A DNA stretch of 64,000 bases from Mariniflexile litorale (GTDB lineage: Bacteria > Bacteroidota > Bacteroidia > Flavobacteriales > Flavobacteriaceae). The stretch spans positions 3,090,501 through 3,154,500 of the forward strand of contig NZ_CP155618.1 in NCBI RefSeq assembly GCF_031128465.2. Direction: 5' to 3'. Shown here one piece after another: positions 26,002 to 34,604 of the stretch (positions are counted from its first letter, which is position 1; each line of letters opens with the position of its first letter). Under the pieces are notes generated by a model. The model did no database searches, was not told the origin of the DNA, and saw only the letters and a list, made by a program, of their open reading frames with translations. The position numbers were made by a program, and so were the translations under genes.

Positions 26002-26916
26002 ATGGTAGATAGCACCGTTAGTATTTTCATGCTTACCTATAATCAAGAACAATTTATAGCTCAAACTATAGAAAGTGTTTTGATGCAAAAAACAGATTTT
26101 GATTATCAATTAGTTATAGGAGAGGATTGCAGTACTGATACCACGCGAACCATATGTGAAAAGTATGCTTTAGCACATCCGACAAAAATAAAATTATTAC
26201 CTCCTTTAGAAAAAAATATAGGGCTCATAGCTAACTACATGCGAACCATTAAGGCTTGTGATGGTAAGTATATAGCCATTTGTGATGGAGACGATTATTG
26301 GATAGACGCATATAAACTGCAAAAACAAGTCGTTTTTTTAGAGAACAACACCAATTTTTCGATCGTTTACACTAGAGTTAGAAAGCTTTTTCCTAATGGT
26401 GAATTTAAAGAATCAACTGCGAATCTGAAGAAGACAACATTTAGTTTTGATGATTTGATTTTTGATAATTTTATACCATCAGTTTCGGTCCTTTTTAAGA
26501 ATATTCAAGACCATCAAAATCAACTTCCCAATTGGATTTTAAAATTTCCATATGGCGATTGGCCGACCTATTTATGGACTTTAAAAGATGGCGGTAGGAT
26601 TCATTTTTTGGATGATGTTACGGCAGTATATAGAATGGATATTGGTGTCTCTTTTAAAATTAGAAAAGTAGCCAGCGCGATTGTTAAAACAAATTTGGGA
26701 ATAACGCATGAAATCCTAAACGATTTTAATTTTAAACATAAACAACCTGTTGTTCAAAAAGCTTTAGTCAATAAAAAAATAAGCTTAATGGTTAGATATA
26801 ATAGAGAAAGAAATTATTTAGGCGCTTTTAAATTGTATTTTTATAACCTAAAATACGATTTACAACATTATCCAATTACAAAAATGTATTTGTATTCTTT
26901 ATATAAAAGTTTTTAA
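26002..26916 (+). CDS. Glycosyltransferase family 2
   Basis: The 304-residue protein has VSIFMLTYNQEQFIAQTIES, LVIGEDCSTDTTR and AICDGDDYWIDAYKLQKQ, with DGDDYW near residue 94. The sequence GEDCSTDxTR followed by CDGDDYW marks a common bacterial GT2 subgroup seen in capsule loci. The C-terminal half contains FPYGDWPTYLW as the acceptor-side acidic motif. Its last base is the first base of the next gene. Confidence 0.88.
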   Translation: MVDSTVSIFMLTYNQEQFIAQTIESVLMQKTDFDYQLVIGEDCSTDTTRTICEKYALAHPTKIKLLPPLEKNIGLIANYMRTIKACDGKYIAICDGDDYWIDAYKLQKQVVFLENNTNFSIVYTRVRKLFPNGEFKESTANLKKTTFSFDDLIFDNFIPSVSVLFKNIQDHQNQLPNWILKFPYGDWPTYLWTLKDGGRIHFLDDVTAVYRMDIGVSFKIRKVASAIVKTNLGITHEILNDFNFKHKQPVVQKALVNKKISLMVRYNRERNYLGAFKLYFYNLKYDLQHYPITKMYLYSLYKSF

Positions 26917-27986
26917 TGATTACCTTAGTTTTAACCAATCGCAACCGCGACTTAAGAATTGTGGAAAAATGTTTGCAATCATTGCACGAGCAAACATGTG
27001 TGGATTTTGAGTTGTTTTTAGTCGACTATGGTTCTAATAAAGGCTATAAATCGCAATTGGAAACACTATTAAAACTCTATCCTAAAATTCAATACATAGA
27101 TTGTCCAGTTGAAGGACAATTGTGGCATAAATGTCGTGCTATTAATATCGCTTTGCAACAAACCAATACCCCTTACTTTTTGGTAGGTGATATTGATTTG
27201 ATTTTTGCACCTACTTTTATAGAAAATGCAATAAGACTAGCAAAGCCTAATGAAGTACATTATTTTCAATATGGTTTTCTATCTCAAGAAGAATCATTAG
27301 CTAATAAAAATTTTGGTTCTTATGAATTGGCTTTTAGAGGTAGCGAAGAAGTTACAGGAACAACTTTATTTCCTACAACCGCATTGAAAGTGCTACATGG
27401 ATATGATGAGTTTTACCATGGTTGGGGCGCTGAAGATACAGATGTTCATATTAGAATGAAAAATGCAGGAAACGCCATATTCTTCTATGATAAGGCCGTT
27501 TTAGTAAAACATCAATGGCATCCAAAAGTATATAGAAGTAAGTTTAGTAAGCATCCATTTCACTCTAAATTAGAGCGTATAAACCATTCCTATATGTTGC
27601 TTTCTTATAGGGCTCAAAGAACCATTGTAAATCAAAATATTGATTGGGGATCTCCTACACTTAAAGAGGACTATGAAAAATTGACAAGCATTTATCGTTA
27701 TATTCATATAAAATGTACATTAATAGAAGTGAATGCCCTATTAGCTCAAATGGCTAATTTTAATAATGAAGTCATTTTAATTGAAATAACACCTTTATCT
27801 CTTTCAGATAAGGTTAAAAACATACTAAAACACCTATTTGGACGAAAACACCAATTGTTGTATAATATGGAAGTAGTCAATAATTTATTATTAGAGGCTA
27901 TTATCAAACAGTTTCGTAATAATCCTTATTCACATACTTTTAATCGAAGTCAAAAAAGTATACAGCTTAAAATGTATTTTAAATAA
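26916..27986 (+). CDS. GT2-like transferase with galactosyltransferase (GT7C) type motif
   Basis: The 356-residue protein has a GT-A start (ITLVLTNRNRDLRIVEKCLQS), a GDIDLIFAP acidic motif near residue 91, and YHGWGAEDTDVHIRMKNAG near residue 166. GWGxED is the hallmark of the Glyco_transf_7C domain, found in animal beta-1,4-galactosyltransferases and GalNAc transferases and also in bacterial GT2 members. Galactose or GalNAc transfer is therefore plausible but not shown. The last 100 residues are variable. It overlaps both neighbours by one base. Confidence 0.8.
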   Translation: MITLVLTNRNRDLRIVEKCLQSLHEQTCVDFELFLVDYGSNKGYKSQLETLLKLYPKIQYIDCPVEGQLWHKCRAINIALQQTNTPYFLVGDIDLIFAPTFIENAIRLAKPNEVHYFQYGFLSQEESLANKNFGSYELAFRGSEEVTGTTLFPTTALKVLHGYDEFYHGWGAEDTDVHIRMKNAGNAIFFYDKAVLVKHQWHPKVYRSKFSKHPFHSKLERINHSYMLLSYRAQRTIVNQNIDWGSPTLKEDYEKLTSIYRYIHIKCTLIEVNALLAQMANFNNEVILIEITPLSLSDKVKNILKHLFGRKHQLLYNMEVVNNLLLEAIIKQFRNNPYSHTFNRSQKSIQLKMYFK

Positions 27987-29119
27987 TGAAAATTCTTATG
28001 GTTTCTATTCCATCACTCCATTTTTTTAGATGGACGAGCCAACTTCAAGATGCAGGTCATGAAGTATATTGGTTCGATATTACAGGAATGAGTAAGCCTG
28101 TAGAAAGAATAGGTTGGGTGATTCAAAAAACCGATTGGAAACTCCGTTGGAGTTATCCAGGTCGGGTATTTTTGAAAAAGAATTTTCCTCAAATTTATAA
28201 TAGAATTCAAAAAATCAATAAACGGAATACAGAAAAAGTATTTGAAGAATATCTTAACAAAATCAAACCAGATGTAGTGCATAGTTTTGCGTTGTATTTA
28301 TCATGTTCACCCATTATTGGGGTTATGGAAAAATATCCAACTCAAAAATGGATTTACTCTTCTTGGGGCAGTGATTTGTATTATTTTCAAAATGATTCAA
28401 ATTATTTAAGAGACATTAAACGTGTTTTACCAAGAATTAACTATTTATTTACAGATTGTAAACGAGATTATGGTATAGCTCAACGATATGGTTTTAATGG
28501 TGCTTTTTTTGGTGTTTTTCCTGGAGGAGGAGGTTTTGATATAGAAAGAATGACCAATTATAAAATTCCTAATAACAAACGAAAAATTATTTTGATTAAA
28601 GGGTTCCAAGGACGTTCTGGTCGTGTAATTCCGGTTTTAAACGCTATTAAGCAATTACAAGAGCAGCTTTATAATTTTGAAATTGTTGTTTTTGGAGCAG
28701 ATGATGAAGTATTTGCTTTTATAGCTGATTCAGAATTACAAAGTTGGGAGAATTTCAAAGTTTTGGGTAAAATAGTTCGTGAGGAATTAATACAATTGAT
28801 GGGGAAATCACGACTATATATAGGAAACAGCAACTCAGACGGTATTCCTAATACTTTGCTAGAATCTATTTGTATGGATGTGTTTCCGATACAATCTAAT
28901 CCTGGAGGAGCAACAGCTGAAATAATTAAAAATGGAGTAAATGGGTTTTTGATTGAAAATTGTGAAAATGTTGAAGAAATTAAAGGAACAATTACATTGT
29001 TTTTTAAAAATAAGTATTTAATAGAGAGTGCAATAAATCATAATTTTATTCATATAATCCCGAGTTTAGGGTGTCAATATCTTAAACACGAGGTGTTAAC
29101 GAAATATGATAATATCTAA
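27986..29119 (+). CDS. Glycosyltransferase family 4
   Basis: The 377-residue GT-B protein begins MKILMVSIPSLHFFRW and has KPDVVHSFALYLS, WIYSSWGSDLYYF and, in the donor domain, GNSNSDGIPNTLLESICMDV near residues 279-298, followed by PGGATAEII. These fit GT4, though motif order and the short C-terminus indicate a divergent branch. It overlaps the preceding gene by one base. Confidence 0.83.
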   Translation: MKILMVSIPSLHFFRWTSQLQDAGHEVYWFDITGMSKPVERIGWVIQKTDWKLRWSYPGRVFLKKNFPQIYNRIQKINKRNTEKVFEEYLNKIKPDVVHSFALYLSCSPIIGVMEKYPTQKWIYSSWGSDLYYFQNDSNYLRDIKRVLPRINYLFTDCKRDYGIAQRYGFNGAFFGVFPGGGGFDIERMTNYKIPNNKRKIILIKGFQGRSGRVIPVLNAIKQLQEQLYNFEIVVFGADDEVFAFIADSELQSWENFKVLGKIVREELIQLMGKSRLYIGNSNSDGIPNTLLESICMDVFPIQSNPGGATAEIIKNGVNGFLIENCENVEEIKGTITLFFKNKYLIESAINHNFIHIIPSLGCQYLKHEVLTKYDNI

Positions 29120-29143
29120 AGTAATTTAAAAGGATTAATAAAA

Positions 29144-29968
29144 ATGAGTTCTTCAAATACAATACGGCTTTTTTGGTGGAATGAAAAAGTAATACAAGGT
29201 AAAACGAAAGAGAATTATGGGGATTTATTAGGGAAATATTTGGTAGAACAAATTTCGAGTAAAAAAGTCGTTTTTGCATGGCCAAAAAAATGGTCGTTTC
29301 TAGATTTTTTTCAACCAATTTATGTTACCATAGGTAGTATTTTAACACATGTGAATCATAAATGTGTGGTTTGGGGTAGTGGTATTATTAGTCAAGAATA
29401 TGTAATTAAAAATGCCCGATTTTTAGCAGTGCGTGGACCACAAACAAGAAATTTTTTATTGAATTCAGGATATCAAGTTCCCGAAATATATGGAGACCCC
29501 GCATTGTTATTACCTCGATTTTTTGCTCCAAAAGTGGACAAGAAATATAAGTACGGTATCGTTCCCCATTATAATGATTGGAAAAAGGTTAGAGATTGGT
29601 TTAGTGATAATAGTGAAATTCTAGTTATAGACATGATGACTACTAATATAGAATCAAAAACCATAGAATTTTTGCAATGTAAAAAAATCATTTCGTCTTC
29701 ATTACACGGAATTATCATAGCACATGCTTATGGAATACCTGCAGTTTGGCAAAAATTTTCAGATAAAGTTTTTGGCGATGATATAAAGTATCAAGATTAT
29801 TTTGAGTCGATACAAATGGAATATTATATTCCTACTATTCGGGATAATTGCTATTCAATAGATGAACTAGAAGATTTGTTTATTTTTCATCCAAGTTTGC
29901 CAAGTACCTATGTATTAGAAAATCTCAGAAACGGTTTAATGGATGTTTGCCCATTTAAAAAAATCTAA
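29144..29968 (+). CDS. Polysaccharide pyruvyl transferase family protein
   Basis: The 274-residue protein has NYGDLLGKYL near the start, IGSILTH, VVWGSGIIS, FLAVRGPQTRNFLL and GDPALLLPRFF, and later IISSSLHGIIIAHAYGIPAVW. This order is diagnostic of the PS_pyruv_trans family, which transfers pyruvate from PEP to form ketals on exopolysaccharide sugars (as CsaB/ExoV/GumL do). The ketal would add negative charge. The family also includes some glycan enzymes of other function, so the exact reaction is inferred. Confidence 0.88.
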   Translation: MSSSNTIRLFWWNEKVIQGKTKENYGDLLGKYLVEQISSKKVVFAWPKKWSFLDFFQPIYVTIGSILTHVNHKCVVWGSGIISQEYVIKNARFLAVRGPQTRNFLLNSGYQVPEIYGDPALLLPRFFAPKVDKKYKYGIVPHYNDWKKVRDWFSDNSEILVIDMMTTNIESKTIEFLQCKKIISSSLHGIIIAHAYGIPAVWQKFSDKVFGDDIKYQDYFESIQMEYYIPTIRDNCYSIDELEDLFIFHPSLPSTYVLENLRNGLMDVCPFKKI

Positions 29969-29982
29969 AAAATATAAATCAT

Positions 29983-29990
29983 TATATTTG
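29983..29990 (+). promoter_or_regulatory. Possible internal promoter (-7 motif) before the nonulosonate module
   Basis: TATATTTG matches the TAnnTTTG consensus and lies 19 bp before the ATG of the CMP-sugar synthetase gene, in one of the few intergenic gaps of the locus. No TTG is present at the expected -33 distance, so the call rests on the -7 box only. Confidence 0.4.
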
Positions 29991-30008
29991 ATTTTGATTT
30001 AAAAAGAT

Positions 30009-31163
30009 ATGAAGAAAATAGGTTTTATACCCCTTAGAAAAAATTCCAAAGGAATTCCAAATAAAAACAAACGAAAAATGGTGGGAAGACCATTGTTTAC
30101 ATGGGTTTTAGGTGAAGCTATTTTTTCTGATTTAGACATGGTTTATGTGTATACCGATGATGAAGAAATTATCGATTTTATAAATAAAGAATACCATTGG
30201 ACCTCCAAAGTGAAGGTAGTTTTGCGAAGCGATGAAAGCGCTACAGATACAGCTTCTACAGAGTTTGCTATGTTGGAATTCGCTGAAAATATAAATTATG
30301 ATTTTGATGTGTTTTGTTTACTTCAAGCGACATCGCCATTCACTAAAAGAGAAGATATTAATGCCTGTTTAGATAAATTAAATGATGGTTATGATTCTTC
30401 TTTAACAGTAGTAAATACCCATCGTTTTTTATGGAACGAAAACGGAACTGCCATTAATTACGATCCACATAAAAGACCACGCCGACAAGATTTTGATGGT
30501 TTGTTGGTTGAAAATGGAGCTGTTTATACAACCACTAAAGAGTCTTTACAGAAACATAAAAACAGGTTGGGAGAAAAAGTAGCAGTGGTTAAAATGGCAG
30601 AGAACACTTTATTCGAAATAGATTCTGAGAACGATTGGATCGCTGTTGAAACCTTACTCATTGAACGCCAAAAACGAGCTAAAGAGTCTAAAAAAATCAC
30701 TCATATTGTTTTAGATGTTGATGGCGTTTTTACCGATGGAACTATAACATATACCAAAGATGGTGAACATACCAAAAGCTTCGATATGCGTGATGGCATG
30801 GGACTTGAAATATTACGACAGTTTAATATTGAGGTTATGGTCATGACATCGGAGCAGTCTGAATTGGTTGCTAAGCGCATGCAGAAATTAAAAATTAATT
30901 ATGTGTTTTTAGGTGTGAAAGATAAATTCAGCCTACTACAACATGTTTTAAAAGAACAAAATATATCACTTAATAATGTTGCTTATTTAGGCGATGATGT
31001 GAACGATTTAACTAATATTTGTAGTGTGGGCTGGTCGTTAACTCCTAATAATGCTACCGATGTTGTGAAACGGCACGCAGACATAGTGCTTTCTAAAAAT
31101 TCGGGAGCTGGTGCCATTCGAGAAGCATGCCAGTTCATTTTTAATTATAATAAACGATTTTAA
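30009..31163 (+). CDS. Acylneuraminate cytidylyltransferase fused to a KdsC-like HAD phosphatase
   Basis: The 384-residue protein joins two enzymes. Residues 1-220 resemble NeuA-type CMP-nonulosonate synthetases (FIPLRKNSKGIPNKN, LLQATSPFTKREDI, VENGAVYTT). Residues 228-384 form a HAD phosphatase with DVDGVFTDG at about 236-244, FDMRDGMGLE and YLGDDVNDL, as in KdsC and Kdn-9-phosphate phosphatase. The fusion could dephosphorylate a nonulosonate-9-phosphate and then activate the free acid with CTP. Comparable fusions exist in animals and bacteria. The gene is followed directly by a NeuB-family gene. Which nonulosonic acid is made is not determinable here. Confidence 0.9.
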   Translation: MKKIGFIPLRKNSKGIPNKNKRKMVGRPLFTWVLGEAIFSDLDMVYVYTDDEEIIDFINKEYHWTSKVKVVLRSDESATDTASTEFAMLEFAENINYDFDVFCLLQATSPFTKREDINACLDKLNDGYDSSLTVVNTHRFLWNENGTAINYDPHKRPRRQDFDGLLVENGAVYTTTKESLQKHKNRLGEKVAVVKMAENTLFEIDSENDWIAVETLLIERQKRAKESKKITHIVLDVDGVFTDGTITYTKDGEHTKSFDMRDGMGLEILRQFNIEVMVMTSEQSELVAKRMQKLKINYVFLGVKDKFSLLQHVLKEQNISLNNVAYLGDDVNDLTNICSVGWSLTPNNATDVVKRHADIVLSKNSGAGAIREACQFIFNYNKRF

Positions 31164-31179
31164 TTGCCTCAATAAATTT

Positions 31180-32055
31180 ATGAACACTTATAAAAAACCC
31201 TACATCATTGCCGAAATTGGTTGTAATCATAAAGGCGACATGGAAATTGCAAAAGACCTGATTAAAGTGGCGAAAATATTTTGTAATGCCGATGCTGTAA
31301 AGTTTCAAAAACGAAATAATAAAGAATTATTAACAGAAGAGCAATACAACCAACCACATCCAAATCCAGCTAATTCGTATGGAGATACCTACGGGGCGCA
31401 TCGAGAGTATTTAGAGTTTGATGTGCAGCAGCATAAAGAGTTGAAATCTTATTGCGAAGAAATTGGTATTACTTACTCTACATCGGTTTGGGATCTAACA
31501 TCTGCAAAAGAAATAACTTCCTTACAACCTGAGTTTATTAAAATACCCTCAGCATGTAATAATAATATGAAAATGTTGGAATGGTTATGTGAAAATTACC
31601 AAGGCGAACTTCATATTTCAACAGGTATGACTACTAAAAATGAAATAGAAGATTTGGTGGAATTTTTCAAAAAATTCAACAGAAATAAAGACTTAGTGCT
31701 TTACAACTGTACATCGGGGTACCCAGTGCCGTTTGAAGATGTTTGCCTTTTAGATATAAATATATTGATTGAAAAATATAAAAATGAGGTAAAACATATT
31801 GGTTTTTCAGGACATCATTTAGGTATAGCTGTAGATGTGGCTGCTTATACCTTAGGTGCAAATATTATAGAGCGGCATTATACTATTGATAGAACGTGGA
31901 AAGGAACAGACCATGCCGCATCCTTAGAACCTATGGGTTTGCGTAAGTTATCCAGAGATTTAAATGCGGTTTATAAAGCGCTTAGATACAAATCACAAGA
32001 TATTTTGCCCATAGAGCAAATGCAACGAGACAAATTAAAAAATAAAAAAGGGTAA
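31180..32055 (+). CDS. N-acetylneuraminate synthase family protein (NeuB-like, no SAF domain)
   Basis: I set the start at ATG 31180 (MNTYKKPYIIAEIGCNHKGD); an upstream frame from 31111 overlaps the preceding gene and has no family similarity. The 291-residue protein has the NeuB TIM-barrel motifs AEIGCNHKGD, VKFQKR, CTSGYP, GFSGHHLG and IIERHYTIDRTWKGTDHAASL. NeuB proteins condense PEP with ManNAc or a related sugar (or a 6-phosphate). The usual C-terminal SAF (antifreeze-like) domain of about 60 residues, which helps bind the sugar, is missing: the protein ends shortly after the barrel. The substrate may therefore differ from ManNAc. Confidence 0.88.
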   Translation: MNTYKKPYIIAEIGCNHKGDMEIAKDLIKVAKIFCNADAVKFQKRNNKELLTEEQYNQPHPNPANSYGDTYGAHREYLEFDVQQHKELKSYCEEIGITYSTSVWDLTSAKEITSLQPEFIKIPSACNNNMKMLEWLCENYQGELHISTGMTTKNEIEDLVEFFKKFNRNKDLVLYNCTSGYPVPFEDVCLLDINILIEKYKNEVKHIGFSGHHLGIAVDVAAYTLGANIIERHYTIDRTWKGTDHAASLEPMGLRKLSRDLNAVYKALRYKSQDILPIEQMQRDKLKNKKG

Positions 32056-32067
32056 ATTTATTTAGTA

Positions 32068-33462
32068 ATGAAAAAAAAAATATTCGTTTTTTTTCCTGAT
32101 GGTGTAGGTTTAAGAAACTTTGCATTTACAGATTTTAAACAGATAGGTGAAAACATGGGTTATGATATCCATTACTGGAACAACACTGTTTTTTCATTAA
32201 AAGATAATTTGGGTTTTGAAGAGGTTAGAATTGAAAATCATCAAATTCATTCATTAACACCTTTGTATTCTAGAGCTAGAAAACGAATTGAGCTAAACGT
32301 ATCTGAAAAGAAGTTTAATGATAAAGTATATCCTACCTACAAATTTCCATTTAATAATAACGGATTAAAAAATAAACTTAAAAGTATATATACCAAACTT
32401 TTAATAGGTTTATATAATTCTGAAAAGGGCATTGAACGTATTCGTAAAAAGATAAATGATTTAGAGCGTTCAACATCTAAATACGCCTATTGTAAAGCAC
32501 AATTACTAGAACATAAACCAGATTTAGTGTTTTGCACCACACAGCGTTCTACACAATCTATTAGCGCTTTGTTGGCAGCACAAGATTTAGGAATTCAAAC
32601 AGTAGCATTTGTATATTCTTGGGATAACGTACCTAAAGCGATGCAGGTGGTAGAAACCGATTATTATTTTGTGTGGAGTGATTTAATGAAAGCACAAGTT
32701 TTACAATATTACCCATTTGTTAAAGAGGAACAAGTTTTTGTTACAGGAACTCCGCAATTTGAACCACATTTTGATTTGAACTTAAAAGAAACAAGAAATG
32801 ATTTTTTTAAGCAGTATAATCTAGATATTAATAAAAAATATATTTGCTATTCTGGTGATGATGAAACCACCTCGCCGTTAGACCAATATTATTTAGAAGA
32901 TTTGGCATATGCAGTACGTAACTTAAACTCCAAAGGCTATAATCTAGGTATTATTTACAGAAAATGCCCCGTAGATTTCACCAATAGATATGATGCTATT
33001 ATTGAGTCTAATAAAGATGTTATTGAAGTGTTGGACCCTATATGGAAACAAGTTGGTACCATGTGGAATGAAGTATTGCCTGCTAAAGAAGATTTTAAAA
33101 TGTTGTACAATGTGTGTGCACATAGTGAATTTGTTACCAATGTGTGTTCATCTACCGTATTCGATTTTGTAACTCATAATAAACCCTGTATTTATTACAA
33201 TTATGAACAACCTCAATTAAAAAAAGGCATTCGAGATATTGGTCAGAATTACAAATACGTTCATTTTAGAAGTATGCCAAGTGAAAATGCTGCTGTTTTT
33301 TGCACTAATAAAAATGATTTGGAAGAATTGGTACAACAAATCCTAGATGACAAATTATCAAATGTAGAAGAAGGTTTAAAATGGTTTGAAATTGTAGCTG
33401 GTGAAACACCAACAAAAGCTTCGGAGCATATTTGGAAAGCTATTAAAAATATATTGGCATGA
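32068..33462 (+). CDS. Putative GT-B glycosyltransferase of unknown specificity
   Basis: I do not recognise a named family. The 464-residue soluble protein starts KKKIFVFFPDGVGLRNFAF, then has a predicted helical insert, PDLVFCTTQRSTQS, QTVAFVYSWDNVPKAMQV and VFVTGTPQFEPHFD at mid-protein, and a C-terminal half with a conserved-looking VCSSTVFDFVTHNKPCIYYN segment. Two Rossmann halves with a C-terminal motif of this type are typical of GT-B transferases acting on CMP- or UDP-sugars. It lies 12 bp after the NeuB-like gene and overlaps the next GT4 gene, so it is a good candidate to transfer the nonulosonic acid. Confidence 0.5.
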   Translation: MKKKIFVFFPDGVGLRNFAFTDFKQIGENMGYDIHYWNNTVFSLKDNLGFEEVRIENHQIHSLTPLYSRARKRIELNVSEKKFNDKVYPTYKFPFNNNGLKNKLKSIYTKLLIGLYNSEKGIERIRKKINDLERSTSKYAYCKAQLLEHKPDLVFCTTQRSTQSISALLAAQDLGIQTVAFVYSWDNVPKAMQVVETDYYFVWSDLMKAQVLQYYPFVKEEQVFVTGTPQFEPHFDLNLKETRNDFFKQYNLDINKKYICYSGDDETTSPLDQYYLEDLAYAVRNLNSKGYNLGIIYRKCPVDFTNRYDAIIESNKDVIEVLDPIWKQVGTMWNEVLPAKEDFKMLYNVCAHSEFVTNVCSSTVFDFVTHNKPCIYYNYEQPQLKKGIRDIGQNYKYVHFRSMPSENAAVFCTNKNDLEELVQQILDDKLSNVEEGLKWFEIVAGETPTKASEHIWKAIKNILA

Positions 33463-34604
33463 AAATAGGCTTCATCACTTCAGAATATCCTCATCCTAAA
33501 GTATCACATGCAGCGGGTATTGGAACAAGTATCAAAAACTTAGCCATTGCTTTAGTAGAAAAAGGAATCAAGGTTATTGTGTTTGTATACCATCAAGAGG
33601 AAGATACTGTTGTTTTTGATGAAGGGGTTACCATTCATTTAATTGCAAAAAAAAGATATAAACTACTTACTTGGTATCATTACAGAAAACAGTTAAATTG
33701 GTACATTAGTAACGTAGTAAAAGAAGAAGGTATTGATTTATTGGAAGCTCCAGATTGGACGGGTATTACCGCTTTTATGCATTTTAAAGTTCCTATAGTA
33801 ATACGATTTCATGGTAGTGACGCTTATTTTTGTAAATTAGATAAACGTAAACAAAAGTTTAAAAATTTTTTGTTTGAAAAATTAGCTTTAAAAAACGCTT
33901 CAGCTTATATCGCTCCCACCACTTTTGCAGGTATCGAAACCCAAAAAATTTTCAGTTTAAATAAAAAGAAAATTAAAACCATTCACTATGGATTGGAATT
34001 AAAAAAATTTGAAAATGAAACACCTGCTATTTATAACAGAAATACCATTCTGTATATTGGAACTATTATCAGAAAAAAAGGGGTTTTAGAATTAGCTAAA
34101 ATATTTAATAAAGTAGTTGAACAAAATATAGATGCGCAATTAATACTAATAGGAAATGATGCGCCCGATTTAAAGACAGGAACACTATCAACCTACGCAT
34201 TGGTAGAAAGTCTATTTTCAAATAAAGCTAAAAAGAATGTCAGTTATTTAGGAAAAGTACCTTATTCTGAAGTGAAAAATCATATTAAAAATGCGCATGT
34301 ATGTGTATTTCCTAGTTTTGCCGAAACTTTAGGGATGGTAACCATTGAAAGTATGGCGCTGCAAAAACCAGTGGTTAATACGAGTATAGGTTGGGCGCAA
34401 GAATTAATTGATGATGGTGAAAATGGTTATTTGGTGCTTCCTTCTGACATCGATTTGTACGCACAACGTATTTTAACCTTATTAAACGATGAAGCATTAT
34501 GCATTAGCATAGGTAAAGCAGCAAGAAGAAAGGTTGAAACTACTTTTGATATTGAGGTTTTAGCGGACAAAAATTTAGACTATTATAGGTCCTTATTGAA
34601 ATGA
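33459..34604 (+). CDS. Glycosyltransferase family 4
   Basis: A 381-residue GT-B enzyme with GFITSEYPHPKVSHAAGIGT at the N-terminus, VIRFHGSDAYFCKLD, ILYIGTIIRKKGVLELA and the donor segment FPSFAETLGMVTIESMALQK at about residues 282-301, followed by PVVNTSIGWAQELI. These are classic GT4 features with a complete E-x7-E motif. It overlaps both neighbours by 4 bp (ATGA junctions), so it belongs to a translationally coupled block running from 32068 to 36993. Confidence 0.9.
   Translation: MKIGFITSEYPHPKVSHAAGIGTSIKNLAIALVEKGIKVIVFVYHQEEDTVVFDEGVTIHLIAKKRYKLLTWYHYRKQLNWYISNVVKEEGIDLLEAPDWTGITAFMHFKVPIVIRFHGSDAYFCKLDKRKQKFKNFLFEKLALKNASAYIAPTTFAGIETQKIFSLNKKKIKTIHYGLELKKFENETPAIYNRNTILYIGTIIRKKGVLELAKIFNKVVEQNIDAQLILIGNDAPDLKTGTLSTYALVESLFSNKAKKNVSYLGKVPYSEVKNHIKNAHVCVFPSFAETLGMVTIESMALQKPVVNTSIGWAQELIDDGENGYLVLPSDIDLYAQRILTLLNDEALCISIGKAARRKVETTFDIEVLADKNLDYYRSLLK

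Noticed and set aside
31111-31179. Upstream extension of the NeuB-like protein
   Set aside because: The 23 extra residues overlap the end of the NeuA-HAD gene and do not resemble the family; the ATG at 31180 gives the usual N-terminus.
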